Notes: generated by a model from the sequence alone, not told the origin. A stretch of DNA of 64,000 nt from Pseudogymnoascus destructans (GCF_001641265.1 NW_020167560.1:33514-97513), one strand, 5' to 3'. Counted from the first letter of the stretch, positions 1-11,373 are shown. Numbers and translations: made by a program.

Positions 1-190
1 GAGACCATCGGGTGGTGCCCCTCAAAGCTTGGGATGTCCGTTTCTAGAGAGATAAGATCTCTGACATTTTCGCATAGTCGTAGCTTGCCATGAATGCCAG
101 TGATGGTCTACGACTATCCATTTCTAGTTGTAACTCTCAGATTTACAAGAGACATCACACCCCTCTGTGCCTAATAGACTCTATCGCAAC

Positions 191-464
191 ATGAGCAACG
201 TACGAAAACGCCAAAGCCAGAATGCATCTAGAAGGAGAAGCACTTTGACCAACAAGGCCTATGAGTACGCGGAATTATACGGCGCAGATGTTGCCTTGAT
301 CATCTACCAGAAGGGCTGCTACTACACTTACGTATCTCCTGGTAGTCCATGTTTTCCACCATCCAAGAAAGAAATTGTAGGTTCTCTTCTGACTTTGACG
401 ACTTTTTACTAAATAGTGGCAAGATGAATTCTTTTCCAATCCCAATAAATATGTTGCCACATGA
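191..464 (+). CDS. Small MADS-box-like (SRF-type) protein, two exons
   Basis: Proposed model join(191..376,417..464), about 77 aa. The N-terminal 50 residues look like a MADS domain: a basic start (RKRQSQNASRRRSTLT), then KAYEYAELYGADVALIIYQ and a YYTYVS strand. This corresponds to the DNA-binding helix and first beta strand of SRF/MEF2-type factors. Fungal genomes carry many such short, stand-alone MADS-like genes. I chose the ATG at 191 because it sits directly before the basic stretch. The donor GTAGGT at 377 and acceptor AAATAG at 416 keep the frame, and the protein then ends quickly. The 40-nt intron is short and its branch site is unclear. It lacks the dimerisation extension of a full regulator, so it may be a remnant or a dominant-negative type. 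The fold call is by eye. Confidence 0.45.
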
Positions 465-1262
465 CACTGACGTGAAATGTCAACGGAAATGCAATTCAGA
501 AGATCCAGAGCAATTGAGGAGTAAAGAGAAGGGGTGCGAAGATACAAATATTGCCACGGCGCCAAGACGGAATGAGGCCCCCACCACATGAGCAGGTTCA
601 TGCACGTAAATCAGACATGTTGCTATGATAGTGTAGAGTATGTATAAGCGACTTTCAATTTATATTTGCTGGCGTTCATCCTCGCCTGAATCAGGACAGA
701 TCATGTCATTAAATTTACGTCTTCTATCTCTTGCATTTGTTAAATCTGCCTGTTCAAATGTGAAGAAGAGACTGCCAATGACGGAATGAGATGTTCACCA
801 TGGTTAATGGCCAAAAATCGTAACCGATGGGCTGGAAAATCAATGGGTAGAAGGTTATTGGGTGGAGGTTCCATGGGTGGAAGGTTATTCGATGGAGGAT
901 AAATGGGTGGAGGTTTAATAGGCACGGCACGAGTGAGCGACGAGGACAGAATAGAGGTGGTTAGTTAACCCCTGTCGATCGAGCCTGATTCACCACAGAT
1001 AGTTCTGATGGCACTTTGGAGGTACGTACCGGTACGTACTGCCTACGTTACCCTGGAGTTGTGAGGATCGGCCTAGGAATAAACAAGGGCTTTCGCAACC
1101 TCTTCAAGCAAAAAGGTCACAAAAGCGCGAACGTTGGCTAAGTTGCAGTGTGAGTCATATTGTTCTATTGCTTTCTATAGTTTCTATCCCTAAGATAATG
1201 ACGTCGTCTTACGAAAGCCCTTTTCCTGCACCCCACTTTGTTCATCATTACTTCCTCTCTTT
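465..1262. other. Intergenic, no gene recognised; short imperfect repeat
   Basis: No convincing coding region. At about 843-925 a motif of the type ATGGGTGGAAGGTTATT recurs about four times with drift, giving a proline-rich shadow reading frame on the minus strand. It looks like a decayed minisatellite. Confidence 0.4.
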
Positions 1263-1784
1263 CTATCTCATTCTTGTCAAGCCAGTGACAAGAACTTCTG
1301 CTGTCTCAGTCCTCACCAGATCATCAAAGCAGTCACGCCAGAGAAAGTATCCCCCTCTTCTTGTTGAAAGATATTTCCCAGAATCAGCTACTCGTAGAGC
1401 CTGTGCATTGACTGCATCCTTCAAAAATGGCGCCTCATGAACTGTGACCCCCTCTTCAGAAAACATCACGACCTGCTGCCGACGATTGCTGGTATGATGA
1501 GAATCTGGTATTGTAGCCTCATGTCAATTTCAGCAAAGTAATATCTACATTCACATGATCAGACATACCTCGGGTGCCGAGTCGTTCGACATCTCGTGCC
1601 TTTGAGCGATATCATCCACCTGCTCAGCTGTTCTAGCTATTCTACTCAGTATCGACTCATTGACAAGAGCATGGTGTGTCTCTTGGGGGGAGGCTTTGTC
1701 ATCTTCTGTCCTTCGCTCTAATGGATCCAGGATTTGGGGATCTGATGATTTCATGGTGAAAACTATGTTCCCCTCCGATATCAA
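1263..1784 (-). CDS. Hypothetical protein, two exons
   Basis: Proposed model complement(join(1263..1472,1569..1784)), about 141 aa. The ATG at 1784 opens exon 1 (72 codons). A consensus donor GTATGT starts at 1568 exactly on a codon boundary and an acceptor CAG lies just before 1472, which restores phase 0. Exon 2 encodes a compact tract with RRGGYFLWRDCFDDLV and then a hydrophobic tail ending at 1263. I do not recognise the family. The N-terminal part is charged and helical with no signal peptide. The matching phase of donor and acceptor is the main evidence that it is real. It could also be the 3' part of a larger decayed gene. Confidence 0.35.
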
Positions 1785-2704
1785 TAGAAAAACTCATTGT
1801 TGGAGTAGAGGATCGGTCCGTTTCTTTTAAATCCTCCAGTATTTATATAAATTTCCATTCGGACTCACCGCATGGTTATCTGCCGGGGAGTTATCGGTAT
1901 GATCAGGTGGTGCTTAATTTGAGAGGACTTGTGCCTGAAAAGGGCCATATTACGTTTCCTTCTCGCTAAGCTGTCTCAAGATTGAAGATGTGTTCGTCAC
2001 AAAGAACAAGTATCAATAAAGCACTGATCGCCCATACCCATGCCTTCATGAGTGCGCTTAGCCATAAGCACAAGAATTTCTCGGTCCCCAAGCAGCCGCC
2101 TCTTTGCCGCCTGCCGTCACGCTGTGCCCACCCCAAGCTCCGCTCTTAGGTGGTAGTGACAACTGCCTTGCTATCACTAAATCTCCCCTTGTACCTATGC
2201 TCCTACTAATTACAAGCCGGAAACAAAACCCCCTCGGATCCACTTGAAATAAGTTAATTTAGTGCCAAATGAACCCTCACCTGCATTTTCGAGAAAGTTT
2301 CTTACCTGTAGCAGTCACGTGGGAAAGTATGGCTCTCTTATACTTAATGTCACTCTCTAGCTATATTACTCTCTACTCGCCCTAGCAATCCTGGTTGCAA
2401 ATTACTCTGCAATGTCATGATACCGTTGCCATTTTTACTATGCACCCACGTGACTCTCAAAGGAAATGGAACTTCTGACATTTTACGGTAGCTCATTCCC
2501 ATCAGTGCAGACAACCATCTTCCATGCATGGTAAGTGTGAGACAGATCTTCGGTGGCCTTGCGTTTCAAACCGATGACTCTCTTGGTTGCATCCGCGTGG
2601 AGCTTCGCTACAGATTCATGCATCCTATCAATAGCAAGCTCGTCTTCTGCAATAAGGAGGATTGTGTGTGTCCTATTATTGACGACTATCTGAAAGCACA
2701 TCAT
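1785..2704. other. Intergenic, nothing recognised
   Basis: Small overlapping reading frames on both strands, none with recognisable motifs or plausible splice structure. The part next to 2704 is the 3' flank of the DUF3723-like gene. Confidence 0.4.
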
Positions 2705-3866
2705 TCACATATATGTGTTGAAAGCCCTGATTCCTCTTGTCATGACCAACCGTTCGATGTTATACGGATCCTTTGGATCGACTGCGAGTGGTGTTAGGTA
2801 TTTCCAAGTATTGTCCTCCCATTTGACAAGGTTGATGTCTATCTCCCTCTCCAGTCTCCCCCTCTCCAGTCTCTCCCTCTCCAGCCTTTCCTTCTCCAGC
2901 CTCTCCTTCTCCAGCCTCTCCATCTCCAGCCGCTCCCTGTCCAGCCGCTCCAACCACGCCTCCCATCGCTTTTTATGTTCCAGAAGCTTCCGCTTCCACC
3001 TTTCACTCTCGGCTGGCGTCGAGCTGCTCGTAGGCTGCTCTGGCTGTCCACCATCACCCATTCCTTCCGCCTGGGTTTGGCTTGGACCTGCTTCTGGGAC
3101 AAACAGGCCCCCGTCATCTTCTGCAGGTTCTAGTGCACTAGGTGGCCAGTCCATTCGGGACCCGACCATGTGCTGTTGACCATCAGGGCTTGGGCCATGA
3201 GGTAAATCTCCGAAGTCTGGAGCAGGAGGGAGAGATGGAGAGCGGCCATGGCTACTACCCTGTGCAGTTGGCCTCCATGTCGGCCAGCCAAAGAAGGCGA
3301 GATAAACTTGTTTTCGGACGAAGAATTTCGTGATGCCTTTGCCTTGCTGGTCACTCTCGTCATGGAGGTGATTGGTAAACCAGAATTTCCGGTCCTCGTT
3401 GAATTTCGGCCTGCGTGGGGTGCCGCATCTATGGGCTATCCCTACTCTGGATCCTGACATAACAAGGGGGGGATGCTTCGATGGTGGGGTTTGCTCTGCG
3501 AGTGCAGCTGGATACTGCTGCAAATGCTTTATCCTGGTACTAGTAAACCCCAGCTGGTCTCCCAGGTCAGCAAAGCGGCGGAGGACGGCTCGGTCTGCCA
3601 TCGCTGCCGGCTGCATCACGCGGCCCTCCTTCACTGGTTCCCTCGGCATATCCGCGAAGTGCCGCATGGCATACGCAATGATCTGCCAGTATCCAAGATC
3701 AACTTGGTCTCCGCGCATCCCCTGCCCGTACACAAAAGCATTCTCGGCGACCTGAATCTTAGTCTGGCCATCCATGATCTGAACGCGGCCGTCCTCTTGA
3801 TCAACGGGGGAGAATAGTTGCTTAAAGGCATGAGAGATCTGCTTGACGCAGTTCGCAAGACACTCC
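2705..3866 (-). pseudogene. DUF3723-like protein, 5' end cut off by an LTR
   Basis: The frame is open from 3866 to the stop at 2705 (about 386 codons). The first ATG is at 3775, but homology-like sequence continues upstream in the same frame right to the LTR border, so the N terminus is missing. Features seen: a stretch around ENAFVYGQGMRGDQVDLGYW and YAMRHF, then an RCG-x-P / DRKFWF / NHLHD block, an FFVRKQVYLAFFG strand, a Pro/Ser/Gln-rich linker, and a coiled coil of five-residue ERLE(K/R) repeats before a conserved-looking tail. From memory this pattern matches the fungal DUF3723 family, which has no established biochemical function and often occurs as cargo of Starship transposons. No Starship captain (DUF3435 tyrosine recombinase) is visible here. 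The family assignment needs a profile search. Confidence 0.5.
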
Positions 3867-4771
3867 TGTCATACTGACATTCGTTGCACTCAGTTTGCTA
3901 TCAAACTCAAGAGCAAACTTAGAAATCTCCTCCTCAAACCTACAAGTTACTATACATATTTTGGCTTGTCACACCTACAACAAGAGCAATACTACTCAAC
4001 GATTGCTACAACTCTCTATGATTTATTACACGTCATTGCTCCTTAGTTACTGGGCCGATATGACCACATAGCATATCTCTACAACCCTCTTTCATTACAT
4101 GACATAACTCCTTAGTTACTGGGCTAATACTACACATGACATATCTCTATCAACTAGAGGCCTAGGAACATGAACGATAGCTCCAAAAGCTTCTACAACC
4201 GTCTATGATTCATTACACGTCATCGCTCCTTAGTTACCCACAAGATTGGTTAAGTTATGACATAATTTGTCTATAGGGGTACTCTGACCTTGGACCTCCT
4301 TTCACTTCCTATAGGCTAGGAACCTAGGAGATGGTTCTATGGGATTCTCTTATGTCGACTACAGTTACCAAGCCTGGTTAGTCATGGAAAGTCTTGGAAA
4401 ATGAGAGAACTACACTCCTTTAGCATAAATAGGATTGCCCTTTCCTTAAGAAAGGGCAAGCAGACAATACAGTAAATCGACTATCACATACTTCCACCTT
4501 TTTTCCAAGCTTCCAAGCATTGATCTTGTTACTCCTTGTTTCTGAAAAGTCAGTGAGGTGCTAACCTCTGACTTATCCCTGAGTTCTCAGACTCAACATT
4601 TGTTACAACTTGTCTAAACCACTCCACTATATCATACACCTGATTGCTGTGTTGTGGAATAGTCTAAGCTACGATCCTTTGTCTCTTTTTCCTAAGACAG
4701 TGTGTTGTCTTAGTAAAATCATCCCTTACTTGGGTGGCTAGATTCTCACATCTGGTGCACCCACCATTACA
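3867..4771. repeat. 905-bp solo LTR (family I), no target duplication
   Basis: Begins TGTCATAC and ends ATTACA (TG...CA). It is nearly identical, in inverted orientation, to 32029-32937. Its left flank (ACTCC) and right flank (CCTAG) do not match, unlike the second copy. The left flank is the broken DUF3723 frame and the right flank is a broken pogo transposase, so both neighbours are truncated exactly at its borders. This implies a deletion or LTR-LTR recombination after insertion. It encodes nothing recognisable. Confidence 0.75.
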
Positions 4772-5482
4772 CCTAGTGTGTTGAAGCGGGCATATGGTCA
4801 GCAGATTGAGACCTTCATTAAGGCTCATATCAACCACATTACCAAGGTCGAGTTCTTTCTTGCCTTTAGAGCAGCATATCTGGAATCCATGACAGCCCAA
4901 AACGCCCAGTCCGGGTTCTGCGGAGCTGGCTTAGTGCCTTTCGACCCGCAAGCAGTGCTTTCAAAGCTTGACGTGAGGTTACAGACTCCAACTCCCTCTA
5001 GACCCTCTACTGCCAACACCAACCCTTGGGTGTCCCAGACCCCTTCCAACCCAACTGAAGCTCTTTCACAAACAACCCTCGTTCGAAATCGAATTGCCCG
5101 TCACCAAGGAAGCTCGCCAACTCCACTCTTCGGGACACTTATTGCATTGGCAAAGGGTACGGAGCGACTAGCAGATGAGAACACCCTTCTGTCCGCTGAG
5201 GTACGTACGCTTCGAGCAGCCAAGGAAGCCCTTAGCAAATGCCGCAGGGCTAAAAAGGCTCGTGGCCATGAAGGAGGTGCACTTATAGTATAGGATGCAT
5301 AGGATATTATCGCACAGAAGGATGTGGATGAGCAGGTATGGCGCGACATACGTGTGGTTGGGGGTAGTCACAAGGAGGGGCAACCGTCTAGGCGATGCTG
5401 TGGGATCTGTGGAAAAGCTGGCCATAATGCGCGAACTTGTCAAGAAGCTATAGATATGTCTAGTTCATCTGATTCTACTTAG
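4772..5482 (+). pseudogene. Fot1/pogo transposase, C-terminal remnant
   Basis: Starts at the LTR border inside the third catalytic-Asp block and reads PSVLKRAYGQQIE, then HINHITKVEFFLAF, GAGLVPFDPQAVLS, the RNRIARHQGSSPTP motif and a Lys/Arg tract, all typical of the C-terminal half of these transposases. In-frame TAG codons at 5291 and 5300 interrupt it; the frame then continues to a CCHC zinc knuckle (CGICGKAGHNARTC) and ends at 5482. Both stops stand where related copies have Gln, so they are CAG-to-TAG changes. The N-terminal and DDE parts are absent. Confidence 0.8.
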
Positions 5483-5499
5483 TTATAGTTAATTTAATA

Positions 5500-7356
5500 A
5501 TGTGCATGTATAACGAGTCGGCCACCCAAGCGAGTCGGCCACTTTCCACCATTTCCACCATCTTTTACTTTGCAACTATTTCCCTCTACCTACAAAAATG
5601 GAATCTACTTCAAACGAAAGCCGTATAATCCTAGCAATTGAAGCTCTTAAAAACGACCCTAAACTTACCGAACGAGCTGCAGCAGGTATCTATAAGGTTT
5701 CCTGGGCGACTTTGGCTAACCGACGCGCTGGAAAACTATCAAGACGCGATATAACTGCAAATGGGAGGAAGTTAACCAATACTGAAGAGAGTGTGCTTCT
5801 TGATCATATTATTGATCTAATTGAGCGAGGATTTCCGCCCCGGCTCGAAGATATACAAGATATGGCCAATCGCCTACTTGGGGTACGCGATGCAACGCGT
5901 GTTGGCTCACAATGGGCAGGGAACTTCGTACGACGCCAACCAGTCCTTAATATGCGTTTTCGACGTCGAATTGACTACCAGAGGGCCCTAGCTGAAGATC
6001 CTAAGATTATACAAGCTTGGTTTGCACTTGTACAGAATACAATTTCAAAATACGGTATTGTCAACTCAGACATCTACAACTTTGATGAGACTGGGTTTTT
6101 GATGGGAATGCTCTTGCATGCTAAGGTTGTAACAACCTCTGATCGACGGGACAGACCTCGTACAAAGCAGCCTGGCAATCGGGAATGGGTTTCTGTAATC
6201 CAGGGTGTATGTGCAGATGGCTGGGCAATGCCGCCATATATCATTGTTAAGGGCAAATATCACCTCCTCTCCTGGTATCCAACGGCCAATTCCCACCAAC
6301 CTGGCGGATCCATCCGAGCGAAAATGGCTGGACTACAAACGCTATAGGCCTAGATTGGTTGAATCACTTTGAGGGATGTACTAAGCCTCGTACAACTGGT
6401 GGATATAGACTTCTAATCCTCGACGGCCACAACAGCCACCGGGCTACTGAATTTGACGATTTCTGCAAGCTTAACAATATTATACCGCTTTGCATGCCTC
6501 CCTATTCATCGCATATCCTCCAGCCTCTCGATGTAGGCTGTTTTAGTTCTTTAAAAGCTTCGTATAGCAAGGCAATTGAGCAGATGATGCGGAGGCATAT
6601 AACTCACATTACTAAAGAGGACTTCTTTCCTGCCTTCCAGCAGGCCTTTTTTGCTTCAATGGGAGAAGAGAATGTACGAGCTGGCTTCTGAGCAACTGGC
6701 CTTGTTCCATACGACCCTGAAACAGTAATTTCTCGGCTGGATTTTAAGCCTAGAACGCCTACACCGTCAAACTCTCGGCCAGGAACCGCTACCTCCTGGG
6801 GTCTAAAAATGCCAACTACAGCAATTGAGGCTGTACAAAGCTCTACTACCTTGAAATCTAGGATTGCTAGGCATCAGGGTAGCTCTCCAACCCATTTATA
6901 TAACGTAGTTGACGCCCAGGCTAAAGGTATCTCAATGCTAGCACACAGACTAGTCCTTCTTGAAGCTGAGAACCAGGAGCTTTGTACAGCAAATGAGCTA
7001 CTAAGCAATCGCCGGAGGGCTAAAAAGAGCCACCTACAGCTTGGAGGTTCGCTTTCAGCACCTGAAGCTAATGCGATACCGCTAGAAAAGGGTATAGTTG
7101 ATGCTAGGAGAGAAAATACACGTAGGGAGGGTAGTTCTACAGAGCGGGCTCAGCTACGTACTCGGCGTTGTGGCAACTGCAGCCAAACTGGTCATAATTC
7201 GCGAACTTGTCAGGTAGTTTGGGAGACGTCTGAAGATGGCGATTCTGAGTAGTTTTAATTGATTTAAGGCGTTGTAGTTGAATTGATTTATATAATATAT
7301 AGGTGGTCGGTGGAAAGTGGCCGACTCGCTTGGGTGGACTCCTTATATATGTACGT
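5500..7356 (+). mobile_element. Fot1/pogo element, full length with TIRs (family P2)
   Basis: Inverted ends: ATGTGCATGTATAACG on the left and the complement of ACGTACATATATAAGG on the right, flanked by TA at 5498-5499 and 7357-7358, the pogo/Tc1 target duplication. Each end carries two direct copies of CGAGTCGGCCA (left copies at 5514 and 5531, 17 bp apart; the outer right copy is degraded). It contains one broken transposase gene and lies 17 bp after the end of the preceding pogo remnant. Confidence 0.85.
5598..7252 (+). pseudogene. Fot1/pogo DDE transposase of P2, inactivated
   Basis: N-terminal psq/CENP-B-like helix-turn-helix (RAAAGIYKVSWATLANR, then SRRDITANGRKLT), and catalytic blocks IYNFDETGF, LILDGHNSH and LQPLDVGCF holding the three Asp. 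The C-terminal part has ATGLVPYDPETVIS, RIARHQGSSPT and a CCHC knuckle (CGNCSQTGHNSRTC). Lesions: a frameshift at about 6280-6300 between the SWY and ENGWTTN blocks, and TGA at 6689 where relatives have Arg (CGA to TGA). An intact version would be about 550 aa. Confidence 0.85.
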
Positions 7357-7380
7357 TATGTTATGGTTGATTTATTAATA

Positions 7381-7456
7381 TTCAAAGTAGAATGCCAAGG
7401 AAAAGTGTCCAAGTTACTGATAACTTGGACACTTTTCCTTGGCATTCTACTTTGAA
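7381..7456. repeat. Perfect 36-bp inverted repeat with 4-nt loop
   Basis: Arms 7381-7416 and 7421-7456 are exact reverse complements around CTGA. Homology stops abruptly on both sides. It lies 22 bp after the right TA of element P2. It could be two transposon ends joined head to head or a fold-back product of repair. Confidence 0.95.
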
Positions 7457-7529
7457 CTAAATAAGGATATAGATATTAGCTTACCTAGTTGTATTTTTTT
7501 AGGCCCTTGTATATCTTTAGTATGCCTTG

Positions 7530-7783
7530 TGTAAGGATGCCTTCTCGTCTCTCATTCTAGGGAGTAGACTCCGGGTAGCCGCGGGGTCACGTGTGATCAT
7601 TTGGGTGGCCTAACCGAGTCGGAACCGAGTCGGATGGGTTTCGGATACTTGAGAAAATCGACTGACGGGGTTCCCCATCTTTTTCGTATCCTTCGTAGTA
7701 GACCTATAGGATAGCATCCGTTTAGCCTCCGACTCGCACTTTCATATGCTATTACTGTGAGCCGGGTGCCCTGTGTCCTTACA
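7530..7783 (+). repeat. 254-bp solo LTR (family II)
   Basis: Begins TGTAAGGATG and ends TCCTTACA. The same repeat is found at 29813-30070 (+) and 33598-33855 (-). The flanks CCTTG and TCGTG do not form a target duplication. Its right border falls inside the RRDI motif of the adjoining pogo transposase, whose upstream part is missing, so a rearrangement is likely. Confidence 0.75.
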
Positions 7784-9383
7784 TCGTGATAGGATAAAAG
7801 GAACAGCTCCCCGATGCAACACACCCTCAAATACTCAAAGGCTTACTTCTCAAGAAGAGGAAGCTATCGTACGATACATTCTCGACCTTGATTCGCATGG
7901 ATTCCCACCTCAGCCAGCTGCTGTACAAGAAATGGCGGACCTACTCCTCGCTGAATGTGACGCGTCACCTGTAGGTAAGAATTGGACCTCGAACTTTATC
8001 ACGCATTGTACGGAGATTAAAACGAAGTTCGGAGGAAAATACGACTATAAAAGAGCTCTTTGTGAAGATCCAGTGATTATCAGAGACTGGTTTAATCTCG
8101 TACGAAACACGGTCGCAAAGTACGGAATTCAAGAGGAGGATATATACAACTTTGATGAAGCTGGGTTCTTAATGGGAATGATTGCTACTGCTAAAGTAGT
8201 CACTAGCTCAGAGTCAAGGAATCGTCCGAAAGCTACACAGCCAGGAAATCGAGAATGGGTGTCAATTATACAAGGAATCAACTCGTACGGGTGGTCAATC
8301 CCTCCATTCATTATTTTCAAAGGAGCAACCCACCTCTCATCATGGTATAACGATGACGAGGTACAACTCTCCATGTGATTGGGTGATTACATTAAGTGAA
8401 AACGGGTGGACTACAAATGCAATTGGTTTTGAGTGGATTCAGCATTTTGAGAAACATACTCAGAGTCGTACGAAAGGAGTATATCGTCTCCTAATTCTTG
8501 ATGGCCACGAGTCACATATTTCAGTCAAATTCCAACAGTATTGTCAAGAGCACCTAGGGTAATAATTAGGTGCTCTTAACAATACTGTTGGAATTTACCC
8601 TCTGTATTCCCCCACATTCATCACACCTCCTCCAGCCTCTTGATGTTGGGTGTTTTAGCCCACTAAAGTCCTCGTACGGAAAGCAGGTCGAGGGTCTAGT
8701 ACGACTCCGTATTCACCATATCACAAAGCTTGAGTTCCTCTCTGCCTTTAAAGAAGCGTATAAAGCTGCATTTACAGAGCAGAATATTAAGAGTGGCTTT
8801 CAAGCAACAGGTAATTATAATAATCTTTATAGTAAATACTACTAACTTAGTTATAGGGTTAGTTCCGTACGATCCAAATACTGTCCTTTCGCACCTTGAT
8901 TTTTGACTAAAAACACCAACCCCACCACCTGTTGAAAAGGAGACTTGGACCTCAAAGACACCCCAGAATGCGACTGAAGTTGAATTCCAAACAACACACC
9001 TTAAGAATCGAATCGTACGACATCAGAATAGCTCTCCAAGTTCAATAAATGAGGCATTTAACCAGCTTGCTAAAGGAGGTCAAATAATGGCCCATTCATT
9101 TACACTCCTTAAAGCTGAAGTCAAGGCGCTACAGCAGGCGAATGCGCTCAAAAAGCGAAGGGCAAACAAGCGAAGGAAGCGTATTCAATTAGGTGGAAGC
9201 CTGACAATTGAGGAAGGAGATGAGCTCGTACGGAGTACTCAAACTCAGGAGGAGGAGGGTGGTGATGCCACACAGGGTCAGCGCAGGAAAGGGAAACCAC
9301 GACGATGTGGCACATGTAATCAAGTTGGACATAATGCTCGTACGTGCAAAGAGGTATTAGATTCAATTACTGTAGATAGCTAG
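7784..9383 (+). pseudogene. Fot1/pogo transposase P3, N-terminally truncated and decayed
   Basis: Starts mid-motif at the LTR border. Catalytic blocks IYNFDEAGF, LILDGHESH and LQPLDVGCF are readable. Lesions: a frameshift near 8350; a 29-bp inverted duplication at 8527-8596 inserted where relatives read EHNIITLC; and TGA just after the HLDF residues (about 8905) where relatives have a basic residue, consistent with CGA to TGA. An intact-looking 46-nt intron (8811-8856) with a TACTAAC branch site precedes LVPYDPNTVLS. It ends with a CCHC knuckle (CGTCNQVGHNARTC). Downstream the right TIR carries GCACGGTTCGA twice (9444 and 9461, pitch 17 bp). Confidence 0.8.
8527..8596. repeat. 29-bp inverted duplication with 12-nt spacer
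   Basis: Left arm 8527-8555 and right arm 8568-8596 are reverse complements with one mismatch. The left arm is genuine transposase coding sequence; the spacer and right arm are extra. It looks like a templated snap-back insertion. Confidence 0.85.
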
Positions 9384-9511
9384 AGTGTTTTAAAGGGTTG
9401 TTGTTATAATATACCTACGAAGTTGTATTTTGGTGGTTATTTTGCACGGTTCGACCGGGTGCACGGTTCGATTGGGAAATACATTATATGCTTTATAAAT
9501 AATCATGATTA

Positions 9512-11371
9512 ACGTACATGTATAGCGAAAGCGCCAAACAAGCGAAAGCGCCAAAATTATCTACCCTCACGACAAACATTGCGATAAATCTACCACAACA
9601 TTAGAAATCAATTGAAACTACTCGGAGTCCTCTTCCTCAGAGGTGTCTATTACAATCTGACACGTGCGCGCATTGTGCCCAGTCTCACCACACTTGCCAC
9701 AGCGACGGGCACGGGTTTCTTCCCTTGGCTTCCGACCACGGCTTGCCCTTATTTCCTGCTCTACCTGCTGCACAACATCCCTCTCATCCTGTAGCTCTTG
9801 CGCCCCTTGTTGACTAAGTGATCCTCCTTGCTGTAGTCGTGTTTTCCTAGCTCTCCGGCGCTTGCTTAGTACTTCATTTGCCTGTCGTAGGTTTTGGTTC
9901 TCTCCCTTTAGCAGTGCTAATTGATGCATTATTTGCGATGCACCCTTTGTAAACTGGTCAACAGCTGCATAGATTGAGGTTGGAGAGCTATTTTGATGGC
10001 GTGAAATCCGAGTTTTAATAAATGTAGACTGTGACATAGCTTCAATTGGGTTGTTTGGTGTCTGAGAAACCCAAGGTTGAGCAGTACCTGGGCGGGAGCT
10101 TGGAGGCGTTGGTGTCCTTAACTTAAGATCAAGTGTAGATATCACTCTCTCAGGGTCAAATGGAAGAAGCCCTGCCCCTCGGAACCCGCCTCAAATGTTA
10201 CTTTCCGTCATTGTAGTGTTAAATGCAGCGTGGAAGGCAGGAAAGAAGTCATCCTTTGTAATATGAGAAATATGAGCCTGCATCATATCTTCAATTTGCC
10301 GACCATAGGCCTGCTTTAACGGGCCAAAACAGCCAACATCAAGTGGCTGGAGTAGATGAGAAGAGTGAGCAGGCATACAAAGCGTAATAATGTTGTGTTC
10401 CTTGCAGTACTCCTCAAACTCATCTGAGTGGTGGCTCTCATGACCATCAAGGACTAACAAGCGATAACCACCAACACTCCGGGCCTTTGTATGCTTCTCA
10501 AAGTGCTGAATCCAATCCATGCCTCTCTCGTTTGTAGTCCAGCCATTTTCAGTAACAGAAATCACCCAATCGCTTGAAAATCCACTATTCTCATACCAAG
10601 ATGTAAGGTGGTTTTTGCCTGCAACAATGATAAATGGTGGTACTGCCCAACCTTGAGAACTAACGCCTTGGATTACTGTAACCCATTCCCGATTACCAGG
10701 CTGTACCTTCTTTGCTTTTGCCCGCCCGTCTGAGCTTGTTACAACCATAGCAGTTGAGATAACGCCCATCATAAACCCAGTCTCATCAAAGTTGTAGATA
10801 TCTGCTTCATCGATACCATATTTCGCAATTGTGTTACGCACAAGCTCAAACCAGCCATTAATAACTTCTGGATCTTCGCACTTAGCCCTCTGGTAGTCGT
10901 ATTTGCGCTGAAAGCGTGTCTGGAGCTCTACACGCCGCTTAACAAAGTTTGAAGCCCAACGCGACCCAACGCGTGACGCGTCGCGTGTTGCAAGTAGTCG
11001 ACTTGCCATATCTTCAACAACAGACAGCCGAGGAGGAAACCCTTTGGCAGCTAGGTCGAGTATATACTGAACAAGGACGTACTCCTCTAGGTTAGTTAAT
11101 TTCCGTGAGTTGGCTTGGATATCGCGTCGTGAAGGTACACCTTCTAGACGACGACCTAGCTTGCGGTGGTCCACAGAATAGATCCTAGCAGCAACTCGAA
11201 GGCGTAACTTTGGGTCGCTTTGCATAGCCTGGATAGCTAGCACTAATTGGCTTTCATCGTTTTTATGGGGCATGTTTTGTTGTTGAGGAATTTAACATTT
11301 AGTTGGGGGGTTTGGTCACCGCATCATTTTGGCGCTTTCGCTTGTTTGGCGCTTTCGCTATACATGTACGT
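9512..11371 (-). mobile_element. Fot1/pogo element family A, copy 1 (1860 bp)
   Basis: Terminal inverted repeats begin ACGTACATGTATAGCG and contain GCGAAAGCGCC twice (9525 and 9542, pitch 17 bp), mirrored on the right. TA lies on both sides (9510-9511 and 11372-11373). Same length as, and almost identical to, 26689-28548. It inserted into TAATCATGATTA-rich DNA beside the P3 right end. Confidence 0.92.
9618..11273 (-). pseudogene. Fot1/pogo transposase A1, single in-frame TGA
   Basis: One continuous frame of 552 codons from the ATG at 11273 to 9618, broken only by TGA at 10191-10193. Order: psq-type HTH (about residues 20-60), a second DNA-binding segment, DDE blocks IYNFDETGF / LVLDGHESH / LQPLDVGCF, a GAGLLPFDPERVIS block, a leucine- and lysine-rich coiled region, and a CCHC knuckle (CGKCGETGHNARTC). 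The TGA stands where relatives have Arg or another residue after NI, so it may be a CGA-to-TGA change. Copy 2 has the same TGA, so the stop predates the last transposition. Either the protein is supplied in trans or the stop is read through. Confidence 0.88.
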
Positions 11372-11373
11372 TA

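Noticed and set aside
2715..3817. Long plus-strand frames opposite the DUF3723-like gene
   Set aside because: They are serine-rich shadows of the glutamate/arginine repeats on the other strand.
7530..7783. 254-bp repeat as a MITE with TGTAAGGA inverted ends
   Set aside because: TG...CA ends and the 5-bp GATAC duplication at a sister copy fit an LTR better than a DNA transposon.
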